Below, in pieces: positions 34,264 to 42,690 of a stretch of 64,000 bases of DNA. The stretch is taken from the NCBI GenBank assembly GCA_902582755.1, contig CACHSZ010000003.1, positions 62,001 through 126,000 of the forward strand. Direction: 5' to 3'. Position 1 is the first letter of the stretch. Every line of letters starts with the position of its first letter. The notes below the pieces were generated by a model, which worked only from the letters and a program-made list of their open reading frames with translations, searched no databases and was not told where the DNA came from. Made by a program: the position numbers and the translations under genes. This DNA comes from an uncultured Alphaproteobacteria bacterium. GTDB lineage: Bacteria > Pseudomonadota > Alphaproteobacteria > HIMB59 > GCA-002718135.

Positions 34264-35877
34264 TTAAATCTTATTTAAATCCTCAATAATAAATTTACTT
34301 CCAAGATTAGCAAGCATCATTACAGGGGCATTTATATTGCCAGAAGTAATATTTGGAAAAACAGATGCATCAGCAATCCAAAGATTCTCCATTCCATGAA
34401 CTTTTAATCTTTCAGAAACAACTCCCTTTTTAGGATCTTCATCCATTTTACAAGTACCACAAGGGTGATATATAGAAACTGCATTAGATTTAAAGTGATC
34501 AATCATTTCTTCTTCAGTAGCATTTAAAAGATCATGCTTAACACTTTCATTTCTTATTTTTTTTATACTATTTGTATTCGCCAAAACTTGAGAAAAATTA
34601 ATTGCGCATTTAACATCATATATATCTTCTTCATGTGATAGAAAATTTGGATCAATTAATGGAGCATCTTCAAAATTAGGAGAGTTCAATGCAACTCTAC
34701 CCAAACTTTTTGGTCGACAAGAATTATAACCAATAATAAAACCATTAAATTTGTCAGTTTTTAGAAGAGGTCTTTTATTTTTATGAGTAATAGAATAAGT
34801 CAACGGATTGAAATATATCTGTAAGTTGGGATAATGATGTTTTGAATTCCAATTTACATATCCCCCAGACTGATTAATACTTAGTGATAATGGTCCTTTC
34901 CTATTATAAATATATTTTAATACAGAAGTAATTCTGCCTGGCCAAGTTCCTAACGATTTATTTAGTGAATGATGGTGAGTTTTAAATAAATAATCTAACC
35001 CAAGATGATCCTGAAGATTTCTTCCAACATTAGAATTATCAATTACTATTTCTTTATCAAATTTTTTTAAATGTTCTTTATCACCAATACCAGAATGCAT
35101 TAACAAATAAGGTGTCATTATAGAACCAGAACATAAAATTGCTCCATGAGATAATTGTATGATTTGTTCTGTTGATTTATTTTGAATTTTAATACCAGTA
35201 ATTTTTTTATCTTTAATTATTAAATTTTTAACTTGAGTATTGTCTAATATTGTAAGTCTTGGATTTTTTAATACAGGCTTTAAAAATACTTTTGATGATG
35301 AATGTCTAGTACCATTGTAAGTATTAATATTATAATGACCTACTTGATTTTCGATTGATGTAGTTAAATTTGTATTTTTTTTAATACCAATTTCATTACT
35401 AGCATTAAAAAAATATTCTAAAATTGGATGATGATGCTTACTTACATTATTTACTGGAATCTTTTCTTTTGTAAGAAATTCTTTATCATGATTTATTTGT
35501 TGCTCCATAGAACTGTATACTTTTTTTATATTTTCAAAACTCCATTCCTTATTGCTACCCCAATTTTCATAATCTGTTTCTAATCCTCTTGCATAGACCA
35601 TTGCATTTATTGAACCAGAGCCACCTAAAACTTTACCTCTCGGATAATATATTTGCCTATTGAATAAATTATCTTGTTTTTCTGAGTAGAAGTTCCAATT
35701 AATTTTTTTATTATAAAATGTCATTCCATAACCAAGAGGAACGTCAATAATAGGATTGTTATCTTTAGGCCCAGCCTCAATAAGGGCTATATTAAAATTA
35801 GTTTTAGTCAGAAGTTTATTTGCTATTATACTTCCTGCAGAACCTGCTCCAATAATTGCTATATCAATATTATTCAA
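34264..35877 (-). CDS. GMC-family FAD oxidoreductase
   Basis: A 537-residue flavoenzyme of the glucose-methanol-choline family. The FAD motif IGAGSAGSIIANKL is at residues 9-22; the GMC signature 1 (PRGKVLGGSGSINAMVYARG) is near 79-98. The catalytic His is in SIYHPCGTCKM near the C-terminus. Members oxidise choline, polyols or sugars. The reading frame opens with TTG at 35877, one base after the upstream SIS-gene stop; no ATG exists before the FAD motif, so TTG is probably the real start. No signal peptide is seen. Its place in an amino-sugar and sugar-acid operon favours a sugar or polyol substrate over choline. Confidence 0.92.
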   Translation of the reverse strand: MNNIDIAIIGAGSAGSIIANKLLTKTNFNIALIEAGPKDNNPIIDVPLGYGMTFYNKKINWNFYSEKQDNLFNRQIYYPRGKVLGGSGSINAMVYARGLETDYENWGSNKEWSFENIKKVYSSMEQQINHDKEFLTKEKIPVNNVSKHHHPILEYFFNASNEIGIKKNTNLTTSIENQVGHYNINTYNGTRHSSSKVFLKPVLKNPRLTILDNTQVKNLIIKDKKITGIKIQNKSTEQIIQLSHGAILCSGSIMTPYLLMHSGIGDKEHLKKFDKEIVIDNSNVGRNLQDHLGLDYLFKTHHHSLNKSLGTWPGRITSVLKYIYNRKGPLSLSINQSGGYVNWNSKHHYPNLQIYFNPLTYSITHKNKRPLLKTDKFNGFIIGYNSCRPKSLGRVALNSPNFEDAPLIDPNFLSHEEDIYDVKCAINFSQVLANTNSIKKIRNESVKHDLLNATEEEMIDHFKSNAVSIYHPCGTCKMDEDPKKGVVSERLKVHGMENLWIADASVFPNITSGNINAPVMMLANLGSKFIIEDLNKI

Positions 35878-35878
35878 A

Positions 35879-36901
35879 TTAGAATGTTTGTGTTACTTTA
35901 GTTAAATATCTAGGATTGTCTGGATCTAATCCCTTTTGAAAAGAGTAATTAACTATCCATGGATAAAATTTTGATAGAACTATAATTGGATCTAACTCTA
36001 ACATATCATTAGGGCTATATAGAAGTTCAGTGTTAGATTTTTTATCATAGGTTATTTCATAGTGAAGATTGGTTAATGAAATAATTTGACTAGCATCTTT
36101 TGCTACTATCATTCCACTTTTATCTCTAAGCGATATAGTAAATAATTTGAATGAGTTTTGTATCAAGCTTTTTGGCCCATGCATTACTTCAGCACTACTG
36201 AAAGGTTCTATCATTTCTTGACATAACTCTTTAAACTTTAAAGATATTTCATTAGAAATTGCATATCCAACACCTCTACTAATTATGTATCCATTACTTA
36301 TAGTTTTATCTAATATATTTGGATTCCATTGATTTTGATTATCTAAGATTAAATGATCACTTAACTTTTCAATTTGTTTATTAATATCTTTTTTATTAAG
36401 AGTATTAAAAACAAGCTTTAAAATTATCAATAAAGACAAAACAAAAGTTTTTGTCGCTGCAACACTTTTTTCTTCTCCAGCATTTATATCAAAAAAATAA
36501 TTGGATGTGTTTGCAATTGGGCTATTTAAGTTATTACTTATTAATATAGTCTTTGCTCCCATTTTTTGTACCATTTTATGACATTCAACCAAATCTTCAC
36601 TTTTTCCTGATTGAGAAATAATGAAAACTAATGCTCTCGAAAAATTAAATTTTGATTCTTCTAAAGTTATTATAGATGGAGGCATGCTGTACGTTGGTAG
36701 ACCAAGATATTTTGCAAACATATAAGATAAATAAAGAGCAGCACAATCTGAAGTCCCCCTTGCCACAGTAACAACATAATCAATTTTTTTTTCTGATATT
36801 AAACTTGATATTTCCTGATAATTATTTTTATCATTCAAGATAAAATGATTAATTTTATTTGGAATAGAGAGTGCTTCAGATAAAACTTGGGAATTAGACA
36901 T
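35879..36901 (-). CDS. SIS-domain glucosamine-6-phosphate deaminase (NagB-II/AgaS-like)
   Basis: A 340-residue protein with two SIS (sugar isomerase) domains, like the isomerase half of GlmS but with no glutaminase domain. Markers are VARGTSDCAALYL, ISQSGKSEDL (phosphosugar loop), EKSVAATKTFV, RGVGYAISNEISLKFKELC with EPFSSAEVMHGP, and the C-terminal GLDPDNPRYLTKVTQT. Proteins of this type convert glucosamine 6-phosphate to fructose 6-phosphate and ammonia (NagB-II) or do the galactosamine equivalent (AgaS). It overlaps the nagA 3' end by 8 bases, which supports the deaminase role directly after deacetylation. Confidence 0.92.
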   Translation of the reverse strand: MSNSQVLSEALSIPNKINHFILNDKNNYQEISSLISEKKIDYVVTVARGTSDCAALYLSYMFAKYLGLPTYSMPPSIITLEESKFNFSRALVFIISQSGKSEDLVECHKMVQKMGAKTILISNNLNSPIANTSNYFFDINAGEEKSVAATKTFVLSLLIILKLVFNTLNKKDINKQIEKLSDHLILDNQNQWNPNILDKTISNGYIISRGVGYAISNEISLKFKELCQEMIEPFSSAEVMHGPKSLIQNSFKLFTISLRDKSGMIVAKDASQIISLTNLHYEITYDKKSNTELLYSPNDMLELDPIIVLSKFYPWIVNYSFQKGLDPDNPRYLTKVTQTF

Positions 36902-37988
36902 TAATTTTTTTTCCTCTTAAATAAACTTCTTTAAGATTAAATTCTTTATCTAAAATAAGAAAATTACTTAAAAAATTTTTTTGAATTACACCGACATTGT
37001 CTAGATTCATATATTTAGAAGCATTATAACTAGTTAAAGCGACTGCTTCTTCTAATGAAAAATTCATTGATATTAAATTTTTAAAAGTTTGATCCATAGT
37101 AACAATACTTCCTGCTAAAGTACCGTCAGACTTAATTTTTACTGAATGATTTTCTTTTTTTATATTATTTTTTGCAAAAATATATTCTCCATCATTCATT
37201 CCGCTAGCGTTAATAGAATCTGTTATCGAATAAAGACCAGGAATACATTTTTTTGCAATTTTTATTGCTTCTTTACTAACATGAATATTATCACAAATTA
37301 TTTCAGCATATTTTCCTTTTGAAAGAGCAGCTGATAAAACTCCTGGGGATCTATGATGATTACCAGACATAGCATTATACAAATGTGTAAAACCAATTTC
37401 ATGATCTTTCATAATTTTTTCACAGCAATCAAAGTCTGCCAAAGTGTGGCCAAATTGAATCTTAATATTTAGCTCCACTAAATCATTTATAAATTCTTGC
37501 ATTCCATCAATTTCTGGGGCTAAGGTAATGATTTTTACATCGGCAATTTCAAGAATTTTTTTTAAAAACTCTAAAGATGGTTTCTCAGTTAAATTTGGTT
37601 GAGCACCAAGTTTATTAGGATTAATAAAAGGTCCTTCTAAATGAACTCCAAGGATATTATTACCATTATCTTTCTTTATTTCATTAAATCCTTTTAACGC
37701 TGAAATAGTATTTTCTAAGGTATTGGTCCAAGTAGTTGGCATTATTGAAGTGGTTCCATGTCGTAAATGATACTTAGACATTTCAATAATTGATTCTGAG
37801 CCCTCCATTACATCAAAACCATTACCACCATGACAATGGAGATCAATAAAACCAGGAATTATAATATTATTATAATCATCAGAGTCCTTTATTTTTAAGT
37901 CACTAATTTTTTCACTAAAATATACATCACCAATATAGGAAGAATTATAATTAATAATTTTTCCACTAACTTTATTTTGATCAGTCAT
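36894..37988 (-). CDS. nagA: N-acetylglucosamine-6-phosphate deacetylase NagA
   Basis: Removes the acetyl group of GlcNAc-6-phosphate (or, in AgaA, GalNAc-6-phosphate). The 364 residues carry the metal-binding DLHCHGGNGFDVMEG (residues about 49-63), HLEGPFINPNKLGAQ, FGHTLADFD, FTHLYNAMSGNHHRSPG and the catalytic Asp in YSITDSINASGM. All belong to the NagA branch of the amidohydrolases. It is in the middle of the minus-strand operon, and its product feeds the overlapping SIS deaminase. No GlcNAc kinase or PTS gene is in the window, so the source of the 6-phosphate is unclear. Confidence 0.96.
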   Translation of the reverse strand: MTDQNKVSGKIINYNSSYIGDVYFSEKISDLKIKDSDDYNNIIIPGFIDLHCHGGNGFDVMEGSESIIEMSKYHLRHGTTSIMPTTWTNTLENTISALKGFNEIKKDNGNNILGVHLEGPFINPNKLGAQPNLTEKPSLEFLKKILEIADVKIITLAPEIDGMQEFINDLVELNIKIQFGHTLADFDCCEKIMKDHEIGFTHLYNAMSGNHHRSPGVLSAALSKGKYAEIICDNIHVSKEAIKIAKKCIPGLYSITDSINASGMNDGEYIFAKNNIKKENHSVKIKSDGTLAGSIVTMDQTFKNLISMNFSLEEAVALTSYNASKYMNLDNVGVIQKNFLSNFLILDKEFNLKEVYLRGKKINV

Positions 37989-38043
37989 CTAAACTTATTA
38001 TCTTATATAGTAATTTGTTGATTTTTAAAAAAATTAAAAAAAC

Positions 38044-38772
38044 TTATAAATGAGGATTAATCTTACTAAATTTTTTCTCTAATTTGTCATTATTTCTTTT
38101 AGCATTTGGCATATTTACACTGATATAGAATGGAAACAATTTTTCATTTTTTAAGATATTTGCAACTTCAATTAAAATTGAATTTAAAATAAAAGATCCT
38201 GTAATTGTTGAAGCTGGTCCAACCATGTTATCTTTAATATTTATAATTGCATCACCAGGTGGAATCTTATTATCGATGAATATATCGGTTATTTCAAATA
38301 ATCTTTTATTCAATTTAGATAGAGGAGCTTGTTTTGAGTATTTTACAGATGTTAGTGAAATAGTTTTTATTTTCTTTTTCTTAGCAATCAAAGCTGCTTC
38401 AACTGGAGCGTGATTGACGCCAGAATTAGATACAATCATTAAAATATCTTTGCTAGTAATTTTATATTTAGCGAGAGCTTTTTTTGCAATGTTTGGAGTT
38501 CTTTCTAAAGCAGTAGCTTTTCTTGCTCCTTTTTTAAAACTGAGATCATCATCTCTTATTGGACATGCGGCAGCAAAACCACCTGCTCTATGAAATGATT
38601 CTTCTCCGAGTAATCTAGAGTGTCCAGTTCCAAAAATATATAACTGCCCACCTTTTTTATATGATTTGCTAATTAATTTAGCACACTGTAAGAATTTTTT
38701 TTCTTCTTCTTTTAATATCTTCTTTAAAATCGAATTAATTTTTGAGGAATAAGATCTTGTTAATTTACTCAT
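38044..38772 (-). CDS. SIS-domain protein of the UPF0309 type
   Basis: A 242-residue single-SIS-domain protein with LYIFGTGHSRLLGEESFHRAGG near residues 48-69, MIVSNSGVNHAPVEAA (the phosphosugar-binding loop) and the long helix typical of the UPF0309/MurQ-like group. The group is thought to act on phosphosugars, but no reaction is established. It is in the amino-sugar operon between the binding protein and nagA, so it may act on an N-acetylated phosphosugar, for example as an isomerase, epimerase or ether cleaver. A hairpin lies in the gap to the binding-protein gene. Confidence 0.88.
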   Translation of the reverse strand: MSKLTRSYSSKINSILKKILKEEEKKFLQCAKLISKSYKKGGQLYIFGTGHSRLLGEESFHRAGGFAAACPIRDDDLSFKKGARKATALERTPNIAKKALAKYKITSKDILMIVSNSGVNHAPVEAALIAKKKKIKTISLTSVKYSKQAPLSKLNKRLFEITDIFIDNKIPPGDAIINIKDNMVGPASTITGSFILNSILIEVANILKNEKLFPFYISVNMPNAKRNNDKLEKKFSKINPHL

Positions 38773-38789
38773 TTAAATTTTATTTTAGA

Positions 38790-38814
38790 TGCTAGGGCAA
38801 ATGTTGCCCTAGCA
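38790..38814 (-). terminator. Hairpin after the amino-sugar binding-protein gene
   Basis: An 11-bp perfect stem (TGCTAGGGCAA with its complement) closes a 3-base loop, 12 bases after the binding-protein stop on the minus strand. No clear T-run follows, so it is best seen as an mRNA stabiliser or weak attenuator before the SIS gene. Confidence 0.65.
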
Positions 38815-38825
38815 AAATAATGTAA

Positions 38826-40037
38826 TTATTTGTATTCTTCTAACTCTTCAGCTGCCTCAGCTACTAAATCTGCAGCATCTCCTTCACCAAGAATTGCACC
38901 TTGGATCATAGAGTTCATAACAGCTTGAAAAGCTTTGTAGTCTACAAATAGTGGCTCTGGTCCACCATCGCCAATAGAATCAATAAACATCATCCAATAA
39001 TCTTCATTGTATGGAGCTTCATTTCCAATTTGAGGATATTGCATAATTGGTGTTAGACCCCAATCAGTATCTAGACTGTATTGAGAATCACCTGATGTGA
39101 TTATGCTAGCTAATTCCATTGCTTCTTTTTCAACACCTGTGTTTGAGAAAACTGCAACACTATCAGTGATTAAAAGCGTACCTTGGCTTCCTTGTGGTCC
39201 AGCCGGAATTCTAACTGTTTTAACATCTAGACCTTCCTTATGCTGACCTCTACCCCAAGGTCCATTAATATACATAGCAATTTTTTCGTCATTAAATAGT
39301 TCTGTTAACTGAGATCTCTCCCAAGCTAAAGGACCTTCCTGAGCAACGTTTGCTAACTTTCCATAAAATTCTAATGTTTCAACAGTATTAGATGAATTTA
39401 AAGTTATTTCATTTGTCATTGGATCAATAACTTGTCCCCCATTACTGTATAGGTAGTTTAAGAATTGGTGCATAGTATTATCAAAATCTTTACCAGCTAG
39501 TCCAATTCCTGCCGCTCCATCAACATTTTTTGTTACAGCTTCAGCCATTGAGTATAATTCATCCCAACTTTGAGGACCTTCACATGCAACACCTGCTTTT
39601 TCTAAAAGACCACAATTCATGAATAGTGCTTTAGTTGAAAATGCATGAGGGAAACCCCAAGTTTTACCCATGTGTGTAACTGTGTTTAAGATACCTGGTT
39701 GATACATTGCTTTTTGTGAAGCAGGAATATTTGTTTCTAAAATATGTCCGTTTTCTGCAAGACCTTTTAGAGTTCTTGATCCAACATATGAAAATGCAAC
39801 GGGATCACCTGCAATTGCAAGATTGATTACTTTATCCTGACATGTTCCCCAAGGAACAGCCTCTAGAGTTACAGTAACTCCAGGATTGTCTTCCATGTAC
39901 TTATCAGCTATTTCAACATAATTAGGTCGAAGCTCACCACCACAAAATACTCCGTGTACTTCAGCAGCATAAGTTTTAAAACCAACTAGTGAAAGTATAG
40001 CTATTGTAAGAAATGAAGATAGTTTTTTGAAATTCAT
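38826..40037 (-). CDS. Carbohydrate ABC importer binding protein (family 1)
   Basis: A 403-residue extracellular solute-binding protein with a signal peptide (residues 1-24, ending TYAAE). The mature lobe shows DPVAFSYVG, KTWGFPHAFSTKALFMN and the late CQ-free, acidic C-terminus of the MalE/UgpB-like class. The gene order (MalF, two MalG, binding protein, then amino-sugar enzymes) points to an amino-sugar or aminosugar-containing oligosaccharide as ligand. It has the GGAGGAATTATGAA leader also found at 17755 and 24528, so it is probably highly expressed. A hairpin follows its stop. Confidence 0.93.
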   Translation of the reverse strand: MNFKKLSSFLTIAILSLVGFKTYAAEVHGVFCGGELRPNYVEIADKYMEDNPGVTVTLEAVPWGTCQDKVINLAIAGDPVAFSYVGSRTLKGLAENGHILETNIPASQKAMYQPGILNTVTHMGKTWGFPHAFSTKALFMNCGLLEKAGVACEGPQSWDELYSMAEAVTKNVDGAAGIGLAGKDFDNTMHQFLNYLYSNGGQVIDPMTNEITLNSSNTVETLEFYGKLANVAQEGPLAWERSQLTELFNDEKIAMYINGPWGRGQHKEGLDVKTVRIPAGPQGSQGTLLITDSVAVFSNTGVEKEAMELASIITSGDSQYSLDTDWGLTPIMQYPQIGNEAPYNEDYWMMFIDSIGDGGPEPLFVDYKAFQAVMNSMIQGAILGEGDAADLVAEAAEELEEYK

Positions 40038-40041
40038 AATT

Positions 40042-40046
40042 CCTCC
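40042..40046 (-). promoter_or_regulatory. Shine-Dalgarno site of the amino-sugar binding-protein gene
   Basis: GGAGG on the minus strand lies 4 bases before the ATG at 40037. The spacer and first codons repeat those of the other two sugar binding-protein genes. Confidence 0.75.
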
Positions 40047-40112
40047 ATTTAAATATAAAAAAGAGATAACATTAACTGGCTCTATGAAGCAAGTTAGTTT
40101 TTGGTTATTTTT

Positions 40113-40952
40113 CTAGTTTTTTACTGCCCCAGAAGTGAGTCCAGCAACAATATATTTCTGTAGAAAAAGGAAAATTATTAAGACAGGGGCAATCCCAACA
40201 AGAGAAGCTGCCATCATTTCATTCCATTTGACTGTTGTGTAACCAATAAATTCATACAGCCCTGAAGGGATAGGCATATATTCTTTTTTCTGATTAAATG
40301 TAATCGCAAATAAGAATTGTTGAGCATAAGATCCTATAAAAGCGTATATCCCAACAACTACCAGACCGGGCGTACTAAGAGGTGCTATGATATGTCTAAG
40401 TATTTGTACTCTTGAAGCCCCATCGACAAAAGCTGCCTCTTCTAAATCTATTGGTATTTTTTCAAAGTAAGACTTTAGCAGCCAAATTGCAGTTGGAATT
40501 AAAAAAGCAACACCAGGAACAATCATAGCTTGATATGTATTTAGCAAACCAAATGTTCTTAATACTTTATAGAGAGGAATTAATAAAACTGCTCCAGAAA
40601 ACATATTAATTGCTAATAAAATATAGAGTGAAGAATTTTTAAAAGGAAATTTAAAACGTGCATAAGAGTAAGCTGCAGGAATTACAAAAAGCAAAGTAAT
40701 AATAGAAGTTACTGAGGCAAGAAAAAAACTGTTAAAAATATATCGTGGAAGCATTGGTACTGTTTTCCACATTTCTCTATAGGCCCAAAAAGATAAATCA
40801 TCTGAATAAAATTGATATGGAGATCTAAATAAATGATCTAACGGTCGAAGTGATGCATAAAACATTTCGACAAAAGGCAAAAGAATAAAAATCATAAAGA
40901 TTAATATTCCTAAATATAATAATATCTTTTCGTATATATTATATTTATCCAA
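40113..40952 (-). CDS. MalG-type carbohydrate permease, tandem copy 1
   Basis: A 279-residue inner-membrane permease with six helices and the coupling loop LEEAAFVDGASRVQILRHIIAP, ending in GLTSGAVKN. It is a tandem paralog of the gene immediately upstream (40954-41793): the two proteins align end to end with few differences. Its first codon is TTG at 40952, exactly where the other copy has ATG, so it is probably expressed less efficiently. It may pair with MalF alone or form an alternative channel. A 75-base gap leads to the binding-protein gene. Confidence 0.92.
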   Translation of the reverse strand: MDKYNIYEKILLYLGILIFMIFILLPFVEMFYASLRPLDHLFRSPYQFYSDDLSFWAYREMWKTVPMLPRYIFNSFFLASVTSIITLLFVIPAAYSYARFKFPFKNSSLYILLAINMFSGAVLLIPLYKVLRTFGLLNTYQAMIVPGVAFLIPTAIWLLKSYFEKIPIDLEEAAFVDGASRVQILRHIIAPLSTPGLVVVGIYAFIGSYAQQFLFAITFNQKKEYMPIPSGLYEFIGYTTVKWNEMMAASLVGIAPVLIIFLFLQKYIVAGLTSGAVKN

Positions 40953-40953
40953 T

Positions 40954-41793
40954 TTAGTTTTTTACCGCACCTGCGGTAAGTCCCTCAACTATATACTTTT
41001 GTAAAAATACAAATAATAATAAAACAGGCAACATTCCTACTAAAGCAGCTGCCATCATCTCATTCCATTTAACACTTTGATATCCTATAAATTCATATAA
41101 CCCTGTTGGAATTGGCATGTATTCTTTTTTCTGGTTAAATGTAATCGCAAATAAAAATTGTTGAGCATATGCACCTATAAATGCATAAATACCAACTACA
41201 ACTAATCCAGGTGTACTTAAAGGAGCTATGATGTGTCTGAGTATTTGTACTCTTGAAGCCCCATCGACAAAAGCTGCCTCTTCTAAATCTATTGGTATTT
41301 TTTCAAAGTAAGACTTTAGCAGCCAAATTGCAGTTGGAATTAAAAAAGCCACCCCAGGAATAATCATAGATTGATAACTATTTAATAAACCTAAAGTCCT
41401 TAACAATTTGTATAGAGGAATTAAAATTACTGCTCCTGAAAACATATTAATTGCTAAGAGTATGTATAAGCTCGTATTCTTAGCTGGAAATTTAAAACGT
41501 GCGTATGCGTAAGCTGCAGGAATAACAAAAATAAGAGTTAGTATAGCAACGCAGGAAGCCAGAAAAAAACTATTAAAGATATATCTTCCAAGCATTGGAA
41601 CCGTATTCCACATTTCTTGATAAGCCCAAAAAGATAAATCATCTGAATAAAATTGGTATGGTGAGCGAAATAAATGATCTAAAGGTCGAAGCGATGCATA
41701 AAACATTTCGATAAAAGGCAAAAGAATAAAAGTCATGAAGACAAAGATGCCAAAATAGATCAATATTTTTTCAAAAGGATTATATTTATTCAT
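40954..41793 (-). CDS. MalG-type carbohydrate permease, tandem copy 2
   Basis: A 279-residue six-helix permease, near-duplicate of the downstream copy, with the same LEEAAFVDGASRVQILRHIIAP coupling loop and the ending GLTAGAVKN. I start it at the ATG at 41793, which overlaps the MalF stop by 8 bases; a longer reading from a TTG at 41820 is not needed. A stretch of about 110 bases (around 41240-41350) is identical to copy 1 at every position, including codon third bases, while flanking DNA is clearly diverged, which suggests gene conversion. Confidence 0.93.
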   Translation of the reverse strand: MNKYNPFEKILIYFGIFVFMTFILLPFIEMFYASLRPLDHLFRSPYQFYSDDLSFWAYQEMWNTVPMLGRYIFNSFFLASCVAILTLIFVIPAAYAYARFKFPAKNTSLYILLAINMFSGAVILIPLYKLLRTLGLLNSYQSMIIPGVAFLIPTAIWLLKSYFEKIPIDLEEAAFVDGASRVQILRHIIAPLSTPGLVVVGIYAFIGAYAQQFLFAITFNQKKEYMPIPTGLYEFIGYQSVKWNEMMAAALVGMLPVLLLFVFLQKYIVEGLTAGAVKN

Positions 41794-42685
41794 GAGAAAT
41801 TTTCTTATTAATTCTAGCAAGCAAAGCTAGATAAAAGCCTGCAAATAACATTAATAAAATCATTACAACTACAGCTCTAGCAGCCCCTCTTCCAAATTTA
41901 TAATTTCCTAATGCTTGTTTATAGGTGTCGATAATTAAAGTAGTTGTAGAACCTCTTGGTCCACCTTCTGTCAATATCCAAATTATTTCAAACGAGTTGA
42001 ATGTCCAAATAGCAGATAATAATGACATTGTAATAATTACTGGAGTGATTTGAGGTAATGTAATTTTAAAAAACCTATCCCATCTTGAAGCACCATCACA
42101 ATAAGCAGCTTCGTATAAATCTCTTGGCACACCTTGCATTGCAGCTAGAAAGAAAACGGTTACCATTGGTGTTCCAACCCAAACATCGGCAATAATTGTA
42201 GAAATAAAGGCACTTTGTTTGTAAGCAAGAAACCCAAAAGGACCGTCCAAAATACCAGTTCGCATACCTACACCTGCGATAATACCAAAATACCCGTTAT
42301 ATAACCATAACCAGCCAAGCATACCAATTGCAATTGGAACTACCCATGGAGGCATTACAAGCACCCTGAAAATTGATCTTCCTTTTAAATTAGCATTAAG
42401 TAAAACAGCTCCAATTAAACCAATAATAAGTTTTAAAGAGACTGAAAAAAACATCCAAACAAATGTTCTAGTCACTATTCCATTAAATTTTTTACTAGAA
42501 AACATTTTTTGATAATTTTCTAACCCAACATAATCTTCTCCTGCTAAGCTAGAATTTGTAAAAGATAATCTAATTGTTTCTAATAATGGCCAAGCAACAA
42601 TAAGAATTATATAAAGAGCGGCAGGAGCAATTAGTGCATATGCTATATATGTTTGGGTGGTATATGATTTTAATTTTTTATTCAT
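41786..42685 (-). CDS. MalF-type carbohydrate permease
   Basis: A 299-residue six-helix permease of the MalF/UgpA type with the coupling loop DLYEAAYCDGASRWDRFFKITLP near residues 197-219. The opening (TQTYIAYALIAPAALYIILI) and the loop TEGGPRGSTTTLIIDTYK are standard for sugar importers. It forms the heterodimeric channel with one of the two downstream MalG copies. It lies 5 bases after the upstream oxidoreductase stop. No ATPase gene is in the cluster, so a shared MalK-type ATPase such as the one at 28123 is likely to serve it. Confidence 0.93.
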   Translation of the reverse strand: MNKKLKSYTTQTYIAYALIAPAALYIILIVAWPLLETIRLSFTNSSLAGEDYVGLENYQKMFSSKKFNGIVTRTFVWMFFSVSLKLIIGLIGAVLLNANLKGRSIFRVLVMPPWVVPIAIGMLGWLWLYNGYFGIIAGVGMRTGILDGPFGFLAYKQSAFISTIIADVWVGTPMVTVFFLAAMQGVPRDLYEAAYCDGASRWDRFFKITLPQITPVIITMSLLSAIWTFNSFEIIWILTEGGPRGSTTTLIIDTYKQALGNYKFGRGAARAVVVMILLMLFAGFYLALLARINKKISHE

Positions 42686-42690
42686 AATTA

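Noticed and set aside
40080..40112. Imperfect hairpin between the permease and binding-protein genes
   Set aside because: Only five clean base pairs, then a mismatch and a bulge; too weak to call.
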